NCBI RefSeq assembly: GCF_023015985.1
Contig: NZ_JALKAO010000004.1
Location: forward strand, 124,001 to 188,000
Source of the DNA: Marivita sp. S6314
Lineage (GTDB): Bacteria; Pseudomonadota; Alphaproteobacteria; Rhodobacterales; Rhodobacteraceae
DNA length: 64,000 bases
Direction: 5' to 3'
Shown here: piece by piece, positions 32,371 through 44,065 of the stretch
Layout: each line of letters starts with the position of its first letter
How positions within the stretch are numbered: position 1 is the first letter of the stretch
Translations under genes and position numbers: made by a program
Notes under the pieces: generated by a model
The model's database searches: none
What the model saw: only the letters and a program-made list of their open reading frames with translations
What the model was told of the DNA's origin: nothing

Positions 32371-32486
32371 ATGAACGACAACTTTCGGGATCACTGAAAA
32401 ATCACAAAAAAATATGTGGAAAGGTCAGTGTTTATGACCTAAAATCATGATAAGCTTACACCACATTTCTCGCGGGGAGGCGGCAA

Positions 32487-35400
32487 ATGACCAAGGCGGA
32501 AATCTCACTCACGGACCGGTTCGATCTGACCAAATCGCCGGTGCTTTTGAATGGCACGCAAGCGCTGGTCCGGCTCATGCTGATGCAGAAGGCCCGGGAT
32601 ACGGCTGCGGGGCTGAACACCGCCGGGTATGTTACGGGATATAGGGGGTCGCCGCTTGGAGCGGTCGACCTGCAGATGCAGCGGGCGGAGAAATACCTGC
32701 GTGCCGGCGATGTGACGTTTCAGGAAGGTCTGAACGAAGATCTGGCCGTGACCGCGATCTGGGGCGCGCAACAGGCAGAGCTGCGGGGCGAAGGCACCCA
32801 TGATGGCGTGTTCGGCCTGTGGTACGGCAAGGGGCCAGGCGTCGACCGGTCCGGTGACGCGATGCGACATGCCAACATGGCTGGATCGTCGAAATATGGC
32901 GGTGTGATCATGGCGATGGGGGATGACCATACGGGTGAATCCTCGACCGTGCTGCACCAGTCCGAATTTGCCATGGTCGATGCCTATATGCCGGTGGTGT
33001 CCCCGGCGGGTGTACAGGAAATTCTGGATTACGGGCTTTATGGCTATGCCCTGTCGCGGTTTTCGGGGCTTTGGGTGGGCCTGAAGACGATGAAGGACAC
33101 GGTCGAGGCCACCGCCGTGGTGGATGGGCGTCCGGACCGGATGTCCTTTGTGACGCCCCGGTTCGACATGCCGGACGGCGGATTGAACATCCGCCTTGCC
33201 GACACGCCCCACGCGCAAGAAGCCCGGATGATTGACTACAAGCGCTTTGCGGCAGAGGCGTTCAGCCATGCCAACAAGATGGACAAGCGCGTCTGGGGCA
33301 AGCCGGGTGCGAAGATCGGTTTCGTCGCGGCGGGCAAGAACTGGCTTGATCTGGTTCATGCGCTGAACCTGCTGGGCATTGATGCCAAGGAAGCGAACCG
33401 TCTGGGGATCACAACCTACAAGGTCGGCCAGACCTGGCCGCTAGACATGGAAGGGTTCCACGACTGGGCGGAAGGGCTGGAGCTGATCGTCGTGGTCGAG
33501 GAAAAGCGCAAACTGATCGAGGTGCAGATCAAGGAAGCCATCTTTGACGACCGGCGCGGGCGGCGGGTGTATGGCTGGTACAAGGGCGGCGCAGGCGGGA
33601 TGCATCGGGACGAATTGTTCCCGACCCGCGGCGCGCTGGATCCGGTGATGATCGCGGAAAAGCTGGGGGGCATCCTGATCGAGGAAGGACGCGGCACGGA
33701 TCGCATCAGGGCTGGTCTGCAAGCCATTGATGATGCGAAGAAAGCCGATAACGCACAAGAGATCGCATCGCGGTTGCCATATTTCTGTTCCGGCTGTCCG
33801 CATAACAGTTCAACCAAGCTGCCCGACGGCAGCCGCGCCTATGCGGGCATCGGCTGTCATTACATGGTGCAGTGGATGGACCGCGAAACCTTAGGCTTTA
33901 CCCATATGGGGGCGGAAGGCGCGAACTGGATCGGTGAATCGCAGTTTTCCCAAACAAGCCATGTTTTTCAGAACCTTGGCGACGGAACTTACAACCATTC
34001 CGGCGTGCAGGCGATCCGTGCGGCGCTCGCTGCGGGGACGACCATCACCTACAAGATCCTGTTCAACGATGCCGTCGCCATGACCGGCGGGCAAAAGAAC
34101 GAAGGCGGGCTGACGCCGCAGAGGATCGCGGCCGAACTGCGGGCGATGGGGGTTGAAAACGTGGCCGTCGTCTATGACGAAAAAGAGGATGTTGACTTCA
34201 ATGCCTTTCCGCAAGGTATTGAAATGAAAGAGCGGGCGGAATTGCAAACCGTTCAGGAGAAGTTTGCAAACACGCCCGGCGTAAGTGCCATCATCTACAT
34301 CCAGACCTGTGCCGCCGAAAAGCGCCGCCGCCGCAAGCGGGGGCAGTTTCCCGATCCGGACAAGCGCGTGTTTATCAACACTGATGTTTGTGAAGGCTGC
34401 GGCGATTGCGGGGTGCAGTCGAACTGTGTGTCGATTGTCCCGAAAGAGACGGAATTGGGCCGCAAGCGGGCGATTGATCAGTCGTCCTGCAACAAGGATT
34501 TTTCCTGCCTCAAAGGGTTTTGCCCGTCATTCGTGACCTTGGAAGGCGCGCAGGTGAAAAAGGCAGCGACCACGGCGCTTGATCTGCCAGACCTGCCCGA
34601 CCCGGTTCTGCCGAGAATTGACGGGACGTGGAACGTGGTCGTCACGGGCGTTGGTGGCACCGGTGTGGTGACTATCGGTGCGGTGTTGGCGCAGGCGGCG
34701 CAGATCGACGGCAAGGGTGCCGGCATGATGGAGATGGCGGGGCTTGCCCAAAAGGGCGGTGCGGTTCACATCCATCTGCGGCTTGCTGAACGCCCCGAAG
34801 ATATCAGTGCCATTCGCGTCGCCACCGGCGAGATGGACGCGCTGATCGGCGGCGATCTGGTGGTCAGTGCCGGGGCCAAGACCCTTGGCCTGATGAAAAC
34901 CGGGCGCACGGGGGCCGTGGTGAACAGCCATGAGATCATCACCGGTGACTTCACCCGCAACACCGAATTTTCATTGCCATCTGACCAGTTACAGCTTGCA
35001 CTTGAAGCACGGCTGCAAGAGCGGTTGGACCTGTTTGATGCGTCTGACCTGGCCAAGGCCGTGTTGGGGGATTCGATCTTTTCCAACATGATGGTGCTTG
35101 GCGCGGCGTGGCAGAAAGGGCTGGTGCCTTTGACGCGCGACGCGATCCTGAAAGCGGTTCAGTTGAATGGTGCCGCTGCGGAACGCAACATCCGCGCGTT
35201 CGAAGTGGGCCGCTGGGCGGTGCTATACCCAGAGGACGCGGCGCGAGTGATCCAGCCGAATGTGGTGGCCTTGCCAAAGACACTCGACGACAAGATCGCG
35301 TTCAGATTTGACCATTTGGTAAAATATCAGTCCAAGCGCTATGCGAAACGCTATCGCAAGCTGGTGGAGTCCGTGTCTGATCCCCGGCTGAAAGAGGCGG

Positions 35401-35906
35401 TGGCGAAGGGCTATCACAAGCTGCTGGCCTATAAGGACGAATACGAAGTGGCGCGGCTGCATCTGGAAACCCGTGACAAGGCGAAGGAACAGTTTGATGG
35501 CGACTTCAAGATGTCCTTCCATCTGGCCCCACCGATGCTGAGCAAAGACGGGCCGGACGGACGTCCGATGAAAAAGCAATATGGTGAAGGGATGCTGACG
35601 CTGTTTGGTCTCTTGGCAAAGTTCAAGGCTCTGCGCGGCACCCCGTTTGACCCGTTTGGCCGGACGGCAGAACGCAGGATGGAGCGCGCCCTGATTGCGC
35701 AGTATGAGGCCGACATGGCGGAATGGGTGCCGAAAGCCGCGCCGGAAACCCAGGATGCGCTTGTTGCGCTTGCGGAATTGCCACTGCAGATCAAGGGTTT
35801 TGGTCCGGTAAAAGCGGCCCATGAGGCGAAAGCGGCGAAGCGGCGGGAAGAGCTTCTTGCGGTGTTGCGCGCCGGCGGGAACGGGTTCCGGCAAGCGGCG
35901 GAGTGA
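32487..35906 (+). CDS. Indolepyruvate ferredoxin oxidoreductase, fused alpha-beta type
   Basis: A 1139-residue fusion of the two subunits of an aryl-pyruvate:ferredoxin oxidoreductase, which oxidatively decarboxylates aryl pyruvates from aromatic amino acids to aryl-acetyl-CoA using thiamine diphosphate. The N-terminal part has GYRGSPLGAVD. The thiamine-binding part has YAGIGCHYM and ILFNDAVAMTGGQ. An iron-sulfur motif CEGCGDCGVQSNC lies near residue 635. The C-terminal gamma-like domain starts at VVVTGVGGTGVVT. The ATG has GGGAGG upstream. Length and domain order match the bacterial fused family. Confidence 0.92.
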   Translation: MTKAEISLTDRFDLTKSPVLLNGTQALVRLMLMQKARDTAAGLNTAGYVTGYRGSPLGAVDLQMQRAEKYLRAGDVTFQEGLNEDLAVTAIWGAQQAELRGEGTHDGVFGLWYGKGPGVDRSGDAMRHANMAGSSKYGGVIMAMGDDHTGESSTVLHQSEFAMVDAYMPVVSPAGVQEILDYGLYGYALSRFSGLWVGLKTMKDTVEATAVVDGRPDRMSFVTPRFDMPDGGLNIRLADTPHAQEARMIDYKRFAAEAFSHANKMDKRVWGKPGAKIGFVAAGKNWLDLVHALNLLGIDAKEANRLGITTYKVGQTWPLDMEGFHDWAEGLELIVVVEEKRKLIEVQIKEAIFDDRRGRRVYGWYKGGAGGMHRDELFPTRGALDPVMIAEKLGGILIEEGRGTDRIRAGLQAIDDAKKADNAQEIASRLPYFCSGCPHNSSTKLPDGSRAYAGIGCHYMVQWMDRETLGFTHMGAEGANWIGESQFSQTSHVFQNLGDGTYNHSGVQAIRAALAAGTTITYKILFNDAVAMTGGQKNEGGLTPQRIAAELRAMGVENVAVVYDEKEDVDFNAFPQGIEMKERAELQTVQEKFANTPGVSAIIYIQTCAAEKRRRRKRGQFPDPDKRVFINTDVCEGCGDCGVQSNCVSIVPKETELGRKRAIDQSSCNKDFSCLKGFCPSFVTLEGAQVKKAATTALDLPDLPDPVLPRIDGTWNVVVTGVGGTGVVTIGAVLAQAAQIDGKGAGMMEMAGLAQKGGAVHIHLRLAERPEDISAIRVATGEMDALIGGDLVVSAGAKTLGLMKTGRTGAVVNSHEIITGDFTRNTEFSLPSDQLQLALEARLQERLDLFDASDLAKAVLGDSIFSNMMVLGAAWQKGLVPLTRDAILKAVQLNGAAAERNIRAFEVGRWAVLYPEDAARVIQPNVVALPKTLDDKIAFRFDHLVKYQSKRYAKRYRKLVESVSDPRLKEAVAKGYHKLLAYKDEYEVARLHLETRDKAKEQFDGDFKMSFHLAPPMLSKDGPDGRPMKKQYGEGMLTLFGLLAKFKALRGTPFDPFGRTAERRMERALIAQYEADMAEWVPKAAPETQDALVALAELPLQIKGFGPVKAAHEAKAAKRREELLAVLRAGGNGFRQAAE

Positions 35907-36000
35907 TGCGGCATAAAGCCGTTGCACGGGCGTTGCGCCTTTGCGCGCGGCGCATCGGTCGGTAGTAGAGCGCTGTACTTGTCCGCCCGGAGCTGCGCCT

Positions 36001-36879
36001 GTGCCCGCATCTGCTGCCCGCGATATCTCTTACGCGCATGTCGCCCGGTCACGACCGGAACGCGCGCTGATCCGGTTGATGGAAAACGCAACGGGGCGGA
36101 TCGGCTTGATCCGGCGTGCGGCGGGCTATGACCGGGACGTGGCGCAGGGGCGGGACTTCTGGCAGGTGATGGTCGACCGCTACGGGTTGGAGCTGGACGT
36201 GGTCCGGGGGCGTTTGGCAAATGTGCCATCAACCGGGCCGCTGATCGTGATCGCCAATCATCCTTACGGCATTTTGGACGGGCTGGTGCTGGGGCATATC
36301 CTGTCCCGGACGCGGGGCGATTTTAGGGTGCTGGCGCATTCGGTGTTTTGCAAGGCTGCCGCGCTGGATCGCGTTGTTCTGCCGGTCGATTTTGGATCGA
36401 CCAAAGCGGCGGTGGCGCGAAATCTTGAGACGCGGCGCGCGGCGTTGGACTATCTGAGGCTGGGGGGCTGTATCGGCGTGTTTCCGGGCGGCACCGTATC
36501 AACGGCCCGACATCCGTTTCACACGCCGATGGATCCGGTCTGGCGCGGGTTTACTGCGCGGATGATTGTCAAATCGGGCGCCACGGTTCTGCCGATCCAT
36601 TTCGGTGGCCACACCAGCCGGATGTTCCAGATCGCCAGCCATCTTCACAGCACGCTGCGCATGGGGCTGTTGATCAAGGAATTCAGATCCCGCGTCGACA
36701 CGCCGGTATCGGTGTCCATTGGCGATCCGATCCCTGCGCACGAGATTGCCACACGACAGAAAGATGCGCGCAAGCTCATGGATTTTCTGCGCGAAGCGAC
36801 GTATGAGCTGTCTCCGACTCCGGTTTCATCGCTGGAATACGGGTTTGATTTTGAAGACAGGGATCGGGTGCCCCGCTGA
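36001..36879 (+). CDS. 1-acyl-glycerol-3-phosphate acyltransferase-like (PlsC domain) protein
   Basis: A 292-residue acyltransferase. The acyl-transfer motif is NHPYGILDG, with Gly-Ile-Leu in the loop as in hemolysin-like acyltransferases rather than the plain NHxSxxD of PlsC. The second motif is FPGGTVST. It may acylate lysophospholipids or ornithine lipids. The GTG start with GGAG eight bases upstream is preferred; the frame is open for 20 more codons upstream but looks non-coding. murI follows after 27 bp. Confidence 0.8.
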   Translation: MPASAARDISYAHVARSRPERALIRLMENATGRIGLIRRAAGYDRDVAQGRDFWQVMVDRYGLELDVVRGRLANVPSTGPLIVIANHPYGILDGLVLGHILSRTRGDFRVLAHSVFCKAAALDRVVLPVDFGSTKAAVARNLETRRAALDYLRLGGCIGVFPGGTVSTARHPFHTPMDPVWRGFTARMIVKSGATVLPIHFGGHTSRMFQIASHLHSTLRMGLLIKEFRSRVDTPVSVSIGDPIPAHEIATRQKDARKLMDFLREATYELSPTPVSSLEYGFDFEDRDRVPR

Positions 36880-36906
36880 CGCAATTGCCCGCAAAGGATC
36901 GTGACA

Positions 36907-37719
36907 ATGGCCGTTGGCATTTTTGACAGTGGATTGGGTGGTTTGACCGTGCTTGACGCGGTGGCCAAACGCTTGCCGGATGTGCCGTTTGTGTATCTGG
37001 GCGACAATGCCCATGCGCCTTACGGTGTGCGGGACGCGGATGACGTGTATGCGCTGACCTGTGCCGCGACCGAACGGTTGTGGGATGCAGGGTGTGACCT
37101 TGTTATTCTGGCCTGCAACACGGCCTCGGCGGCGGCGTTGCGGCGGATGCAGGAAAGCTGGATTCCCGCGGACAAGCGCGTGCTGGGTGTGTTTGTGCCC
37201 CTGATCGAAGCGCTGACAGAGCGGCAGTGGGGTGACAATTCCCCGCCGCGCGAAGTGGCCGTTCAACATGTGGCTCTATTTGCCACCCCGGCCACAGTGC
37301 GCAGCCGCGCGTTCCAGCGGGAACTGGCGTTCCGGGCCATCGGCGTGGATGTCGAGGCACAGGCCTGCGGTGGCCTTGTCGATGCCATCGAAGAGGGTGA
37401 CATGATTCTTGCAGAAGCGCTGGTGCGCAGCCATGTGGATGCGCTGAAACGCAAAATGCCGACGCCTGAGGCGGCTATCCTTGGCTGTACGCATTATCCG
37501 CTGATGCAGGAGGTGTTCCAGGACGCTCTGGGAGACGGCGTGGCGGTTTATTCGCAGGCCAACCTCGTGGCCGAGTCGCTGGCCGATTACCTTGAGCGTC
37601 ACCCGACGATGCAGGGCGCGGGCGAGACGTCGCTGTTCCTGACCACCGGGGATGCCAAACGCGTGTCGGATCACGCGACACAGTTCTTGCGACGACAGAT
37701 CACCTTTGAACCGGCCTGA
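36907..37719 (+). CDS. murI: Glutamate racemase
   Basis: A 270-residue cofactor-independent racemase that supplies D-glutamate for peptidoglycan. The two catalytic cysteines are in [12 protein letters not shown] and [10 protein letters not shown], and the N-terminal [13 protein letters not shown] carries the conserved Asp-Ser. The ATG is chosen over a GTG two codons upstream because of the AAGGA spacing. argC follows 50 bp downstream. Confidence 0.95.
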   Translation: MAVGIFDSGLGGLTVLDAVAKRLPDVPFVYLGDNAHAPYGVRDADDVYALTCAATERLWDAGCDLVILACNTASAAALRRMQESWIPADKRVLGVFVPLIEALTERQWGDNSPPREVAVQHVALFATPATVRSRAFQRELAFRAIGVDVEAQACGGLVDAIEEGDMILAEALVRSHVDALKRKMPTPEAAILGCTHYPLMQEVFQDALGDGVAVYSQANLVAESLADYLERHPTMQGAGETSLFLTTGDAKRVSDHATQFLRRQITFEPA

Positions 37720-37769
37720 GCCGGCCCCCAAACCCCTGATCTGCAACGTGCGTCCAAAAGGAGGTTCGC

Positions 37770-38798
37770 ATGCCATTCCAAATCGCCATCATCGGTGCCA
37801 GCGGCTATACCGGAGCCGAATTGCTGCGCCTTATTGCAACCCATCCAGAGATGGAGATCGCCGCGCTGGCTGCCAATTCCAAGGCGGGGCAAAGCGTGGC
37901 CCAGGTGTTCCCGCATCTGCGCCATTTGAAGCTGCCACAGCTTGTGACATGGGAAGACATTGATTTTTCGAAGATTGATCTGTGTTTCTGTGCCTTGCCG
38001 CACAAGACAAGCCAGGAGGTGATCTCGAAGCTTCCCAAGACGCTGAAGATCGTCGATCTCTCTGCCGATTTCCGTCTGCGGGATCCGGCGGACTATGAAA
38101 AATGGTACGGCAATCCGCACGCCGCGGTCGAAATGCAGGGTGAGGCCGTTTACGGGCTGACCGAGTTTTACCGGGAGGCGTTGCGTTCAGCGCGACTGGT
38201 GGCTGGCACCGGGTGCAATGCGGCAACCGGGCAGTACATTCTGCGGCCTTTGATTGCCGACCGGGTGATCGGGCTCAAGGACATCATTCTGGACCTCAAA
38301 TGTGCGGTGTCCGGGGCGGGGCGGTCATTGAAGGAGAACCTGCTGCATGCCGAGCTTTCGGAGGGGTACAACGCCTATGCGGTTGGCGGCACCCACCGGC
38401 ACCTGGGCGAGTTTGATCAAGAGTTCACGGCGCTTGCGGGCGAAGAAGTGCGCGTGCAGTTCACGCCGCATCTGATCCCGGCGAACCGGGGGATCCTGGC
38501 GACCTGCTATGTGAGTGGGGACGCGCAGGCGGTGTACCGGTCGTTGCAGACCGCTTACGCGGATGAGCCGTTTATCGACGTGTTGCCCTTTGGCGAAACC
38601 CCGTCGACGCATCACGTGCGCGGGTCGAATTTCTGTCATATCGGGGTGACCGGGGACCGGATTGACGGGCGCGCGATTGTGGTCGCTGCCTTGGACAACT
38701 TGACGAAAGGTTCTTCTGGTCAGGCACTGCAGAATGCGAATTTGATGCTGGGGATCGAAGAGACAATTGGGCTGATGCTGGCACCGTGTTTTCCGTAG
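37770..38798 (+). CDS. argC: N-acetyl-gamma-glutamyl-phosphate reductase
   Basis: A 342-residue NADPH-dependent reductase of arginine synthesis. The N-terminal cofactor loop is [15 protein letters not shown], and the catalytic Cys is in [12 protein letters not shown]. The ribosome site AAGGAGG is strong. No other arg genes are adjacent. A perfect palindrome follows 15 bp after the stop. Confidence 0.95.
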   Translation: MPFQIAIIGASGYTGAELLRLIATHPEMEIAALAANSKAGQSVAQVFPHLRHLKLPQLVTWEDIDFSKIDLCFCALPHKTSQEVISKLPKTLKIVDLSADFRLRDPADYEKWYGNPHAAVEMQGEAVYGLTEFYREALRSARLVAGTGCNAATGQYILRPLIADRVIGLKDIILDLKCAVSGAGRSLKENLLHAELSEGYNAYAVGGTHRHLGEFDQEFTALAGEEVRVQFTPHLIPANRGILATCYVSGDAQAVYRSLQTAYADEPFIDVLPFGETPSTHHVRGSNFCHIGVTGDRIDGRAIVVAALDNLTKGSSGQALQNANLMLGIEETIGLMLAPCFP

Positions 38799-38813
38799 CT
38801 TTTATCGGTGCTG

Positions 38814-38835
38814 AGATTCTTCGTACGAAGAATCT
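38814..38835. terminator. Perfect 22-bp palindrome after argC, probable terminator
   Basis: AGATTCTTCGT and its exact complement form a palindrome with the same TTCGTACGAA core as the element after the PIN gene. As RNA it would fold into a 9-bp stem with a GUAC loop. No T-run follows. Confidence 0.5.
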
Positions 38836-38944
38836 TGGGCCACCGCTTAAAATCTGATGAAATTGAGTTGCGGCATTTTGATCTGGCGCATTTTCTCGAC
38901 GGACTTTCGTGCTTATATTTCGTCGTGTTGGTGAAGAGGATGCC

Positions 38945-39400
38945 ATGGCTTTGAAATCGCTTAAGAAGCAACGACGCATTCAGGTGATTGCGCTTGCGAC
39001 GGTCGCTCTTGTCTTGTCCACGGCCTTGATCGGCTATGGCATGCGCGACGGAATCAATTTCTTCCGGTCACCCAGCCAGATCGCGGAAGAACCGCCCGCG
39101 CCGAACGAGGTGTTTCGCATCGGCGGATTGGTTGCGGAAGGGTCGATTGTCAGAGGGCAGGGATCGTCCGTCACCTTTAGCGTGACCGATGGCGGTGCCA
39201 CAGTGCCGGTGGTCTATACCGGGGTTCTGCCAGACCTGTTTTCAGAGAATGAGGGCATGGTGGGCACGGGCCGTTTGGTGAACGGGGTGTTCGAGGCGAC
39301 CGAAATTCTGGCCAAGCATGACGAGGAATACATGCCGGCCGAAGTGGTGGACGCGCTGAAAGAACAGGGCGTTTACAAGGAACCGGACGCCGAAAGCTAA
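38945..39400 (+). CDS. ccmE: Cytochrome c maturation heme chaperone CcmE
   Basis: A 151-residue membrane-anchored periplasmic protein that covalently carries heme to apocytochrome c. The N-terminal basic patch and single helix (KKQRRIQVIALATVALVLS) are followed by an OB-fold domain. The heme-binding His is in LAKHDEEYMP, with the usual Tyr four residues later. The start MALKSLKKQ has GAGGA upstream. The partner genes ccmF and ccmH lie about 14 kb away. Confidence 0.94.
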   Translation: MALKSLKKQRRIQVIALATVALVLSTALIGYGMRDGINFFRSPSQIAEEPPAPNEVFRIGGLVAEGSIVRGQGSSVTFSVTDGGATVPVVYTGVLPDLFSENEGMVGTGRLVNGVFEATEILAKHDEEYMPAEVVDALKEQGVYKEPDAES

Positions 39401-39424
39401 GGGCGATTTAATACACACGCATGG

Positions 39425-39455
39425 AAAAGGCCGCGCGGGTGTTGCGCGGCCTTTT
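39425..39455. terminator. Bidirectional terminator between ccmE and eno
   Basis: A 12-bp stem AAAAGGCCGCGC/GCGCGGCCTTTT with a 7-base loop has T-tracts on both strands. It lies between the convergent ccmE and eno genes. Confidence 0.92.
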
Positions 39456-39473
39456 CTGTATGTGGGCTGGAGT

Positions 39474-41731
<2,258 letters not shown>

Positions 41732-41792
41732 CCCCTGCAGCTACGCGGGTTTGCCTGCAGACACCAGAGACCGCATCCCGCATTTTTTGGCT

Positions 41793-41830
41793 GGGCTTCG
41801 CGCGCCGGGCCGGGCTTCGCGCGCCGGGCC
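41793..41830. repeat. Two tandem copies of a 19-bp GC-rich unit
   Basis: GGGCTTCGCGCGCCGGGCC occurs twice without interruption, followed by the start of a third copy (GGGC). It lies between the Fur-family gene and the first EamA gene, just beyond the regulator's stop. It may be a simple slippage repeat. Confidence 0.8.
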
Positions 41831-41839
41831 GGGCGCGGA

Positions 41840-42250
41840 TTATTTCTTGACCGGCACGCCGTAGAGCTCAAGTTTGTGGCCCTTGAGCCGATACCCCAGC
41901 TTGGCCGCGATTTTTTCCTGTAGGGCTTCGATCTCGGGATCAACAAACTCGATCACTTTGCCGGTTTGAAGATCAATCAGGTGATCGTGGTGATCGCGCT
42001 CTGCATCTTCGTACCGCGCGCGTCCATCACCAAAATCCACTTTTTCCAGAATGCCGGATTCTTCGAACAGCTTGACGGTTCGGTAGACGGTCGCAATCGA
42101 GATATTGGGGTCCAGTCCGGACGCGCGGGCATAGAGTTCTTCGACATCGGGATGATCGTCGGAATCCTGAAGGACCGTGGCGATGGTCCGGCGTTGGTCG
42201 GTCAGTCGCAACCCTCTGGCTTCGCAACGCGAGATGATGGTGTCGGACAT
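41840..42250 (-). CDS. Fur-family metal-responsive transcriptional regulator
   Basis: A 136-residue regulator. The N-terminal winged helix (GLRLTDQRRTIATVLQDSDD through SIATVYRTVKLFEESGIL) is followed by the metal motif ERDHHDHLIDL. The HHDHL pattern fits Fur and the manganese-sensing Mur branch of alphaproteobacteria rather than Irr, which usually lacks it. There is no CxxC structural zinc site at the C-terminus. No metal transporter gene is adjacent. Confidence 0.88.
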   Translation of the reverse strand: MSDTIISRCEARGLRLTDQRRTIATVLQDSDDHPDVEELYARASGLDPNISIATVYRTVKLFEESGILEKVDFGDGRARYEDAERDHHDHLIDLQTGKVIEFVDPEIEALQEKIAAKLGYRLKGHKLELYGVPVKK

Positions 42251-42324
42251 TCCGGACCCCTAATTGCTCGTCGCGCGTGGTTTATCGCGCTGTGTCGTGC
42301 AATGCCAGAAGCTGGTTTGAAAAA

Positions 42325-43170
42325 TTACGCGGCACGGCGCAGGTGAACAAGGTAGAGCGCCAGTGTTCCGACGACGATGGCACCGCCCAGAAGCATGCGG
42401 AATGTGGGGGATTCGTCGATCACAACCCAGACCCAGATCGGTGCAAGCACGGTTTCCAGAAGCAGGACCAGACTGACATTGACCGATGCGGTATGACGGG
42501 ATGCCTCGGACATGAGGAAGAATGACACGGGCAGGACAAACACACTTGCCAGCGCAATGGCCCATGTGGTGCCGGCCAGCATCGCTGCGGGCGTGGTGAG
42601 CGCGAACGCACTGGTTCCCGCCAGAAGCGCACCGATCCCGACCGCCGACAGCATCGGCATGTCCGGGTTGTGCCGGAGCAAGGTAAAGCTGAGCGCGAGA
42701 CTGATGGCCACGCCAAAACCGCAGGCGATCCCGGGAAGGGTGCTTGCAGAAAAGGACACATCGCCTTTGCCCGAAATGGCAAGCGCGATGCCGATGCTGA
42801 CCACAACGATGGTGGCCCAGGTCGCAGGTCCTGTGGGTTGGCGATACAGCGCCCATGACAAGAGCGCCGCCCAGATCGGCACGGTTGCCACGGCGATCAG
42901 CACCACCGCCACCGGTGCCAGCGAAATCGCCGTCGCAAAAAGCGATGCGTTTGCCCATTGCGCAAGGATCAGGGTGACCCCGACACCGCAGGCCAGCCTT
43001 GGGATATGGCGCAGCTGGCCGATCAGCGCAGCCGCGATCAAGAAAAGTGTGCCCATCGCAAGGCCGCGCCACGCCACAAGAGGCGCGGCGCCGAGATCAG
43101 AGAGACGGATCAACAAGGCGTCCGGCGTCAGGATCAGGACGCCGAGCACCGCCAGCAGGATGCCTTTCAT
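42325..43170 (-). CDS. EamA/DMT-superfamily transporter
   Basis: A 281-residue protein with ten predicted helices in two EamA repeats (ILLAVLGVLILTPDALLIRL begins the first; TLLRHNPDMPMLSAVGIG lies near the second). It starts seven bases after the DUF533 gene stop, so the two are probably on one transcript. It is distinct in sequence from the other EamA protein 600 bp away. Substrate unknown. Confidence 0.87.
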   Translation of the reverse strand: MKGILLAVLGVLILTPDALLIRLSDLGAAPLVAWRGLAMGTLFLIAAALIGQLRHIPRLACGVGVTLILAQWANASLFATAISLAPVAVVLIAVATVPIWAALLSWALYRQPTGPATWATIVVVSIGIALAISGKGDVSFSASTLPGIACGFGVAISLALSFTLLRHNPDMPMLSAVGIGALLAGTSAFALTTPAAMLAGTTWAIALASVFVLPVSFFLMSEASRHTASVNVSLVLLLETVLAPIWVWVVIDESPTFRMLLGGAIVVGTLALYLVHLRRAA

Positions 43171-43177
43171 TCAGGTG

Positions 43178-43963
43178 TCAGCTGTAAAGCGGCTGAACCC
43201 CCATCTGCATGTGCAGGGCGTTGACGGTGGGTTGATCCAACTCCATCGCACGGGCCAGCGCATCAAGGTATTGCGCTTCGGGTTGGGTATCGAGACGGAT
43301 AGTCATCAGCGACGCCGAATAGACCTGCGCGCGCAATGGGGCGGGCGTGTCCTTGGCCAACCCTTCGACATCAATCGGTGCGGCCAGTTGTTCCTGCACA
43401 AAGGCGATATCGTCTGCATCCGCATCGTCGCCAACGGTGTCGATGATCTTGGCGCGTTCGGCGTCGTCGATGCCGCCATCCGATTTCGCCGCCTGGATCA
43501 TGGCGCGCAGCATGAGGGCTGCGGTTTGTTCGGCCTCGGGGGCCGCTGCGCCGGAACTGGCGAATTGATCTAGCATGCCGCCCATGTTCTTGCCCCCCAT
43601 GGCTGCCATGCCACCGGCGGCGGCCAGCAACCCGGCCAGACCTGCGCCACCCGCGCCGCCCATCTGGGACAGCAAGCCACCCTTGTCACCGGAATCGGGC
43701 GCGGCTGCACCGCCGCCCATCATGGACGACAGGTCCAGACCCCCCGATTGCAGCTTTTCCATGATCCCGGCGAGCGGGTTGTCGCCGCCTGCGCCGCCTA
43801 TCATCTGACCCATCTGGGCCTGAATTTGTGCCATCGGGTTGTCGCCCGGCACTTGTGCGCCGCCCATGAGGCCGCCCAGTCCCTTGCCACCAGAGAGGTG
43901 ATCCACGCCTCGCGCGGTTGCATATCCGATGGCGACTTTCGCCAGTGTTCCCATGAGGCTCAT
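43178..43963 (-). CDS. DUF533 (YebE-like) protein with Gly/Met-rich linker
   Basis: A 261-residue protein. Residues 1-30 include a short hydrophobic glycine-rich start (MGTLAKVAIGYATARGVDHL). Residues about 30-140 are strongly enriched in Gly, Met, Ala and Gln. The C-terminal 110 residues form a TerB-like helical domain (ALMLRAMIQAAKSDGGIDDAERAKI). The family's function is not established. The start has GGAG eight bases upstream. It is coupled to the EamA gene downstream. Confidence 0.8.
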   Translation of the reverse strand: MSLMGTLAKVAIGYATARGVDHLSGGKGLGGLMGGAQVPGDNPMAQIQAQMGQMIGGAGGDNPLAGIMEKLQSGGLDLSSMMGGGAAAPDSGDKGGLLSQMGGAGGAGLAGLLAAAGGMAAMGGKNMGGMLDQFASSGAAAPEAEQTAALMLRAMIQAAKSDGGIDDAERAKIIDTVGDDADADDIAFVQEQLAAPIDVEGLAKDTPAPLRAQVYSASLMTIRLDTQPEAQYLDALARAMELDQPTVNALHMQMGVQPLYS

Positions 43964-43996
43964 TGATCATCTCCAACTAACTTATTCTGGCACGAT

Positions 43997-44030
43997 GACA
44001 GATTCGGTCGGCACTGGCGACCGGTCTGTC
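43997..44030. terminator. Inverted repeat between selO and the DUF533 gene
   Basis: GACAGA-tt-CGGTCG pairs with CGACCG-g-TCTGTC around a 7-base loop. It lies between two genes on the same strand and could end selO transcription or shape the DUF533 leader. No T-tract is present. Confidence 0.4.
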
Positions 44031-44065
44031 ACTGCGTGGCCGTTGAGATATGGGCGCTTGTGGGT

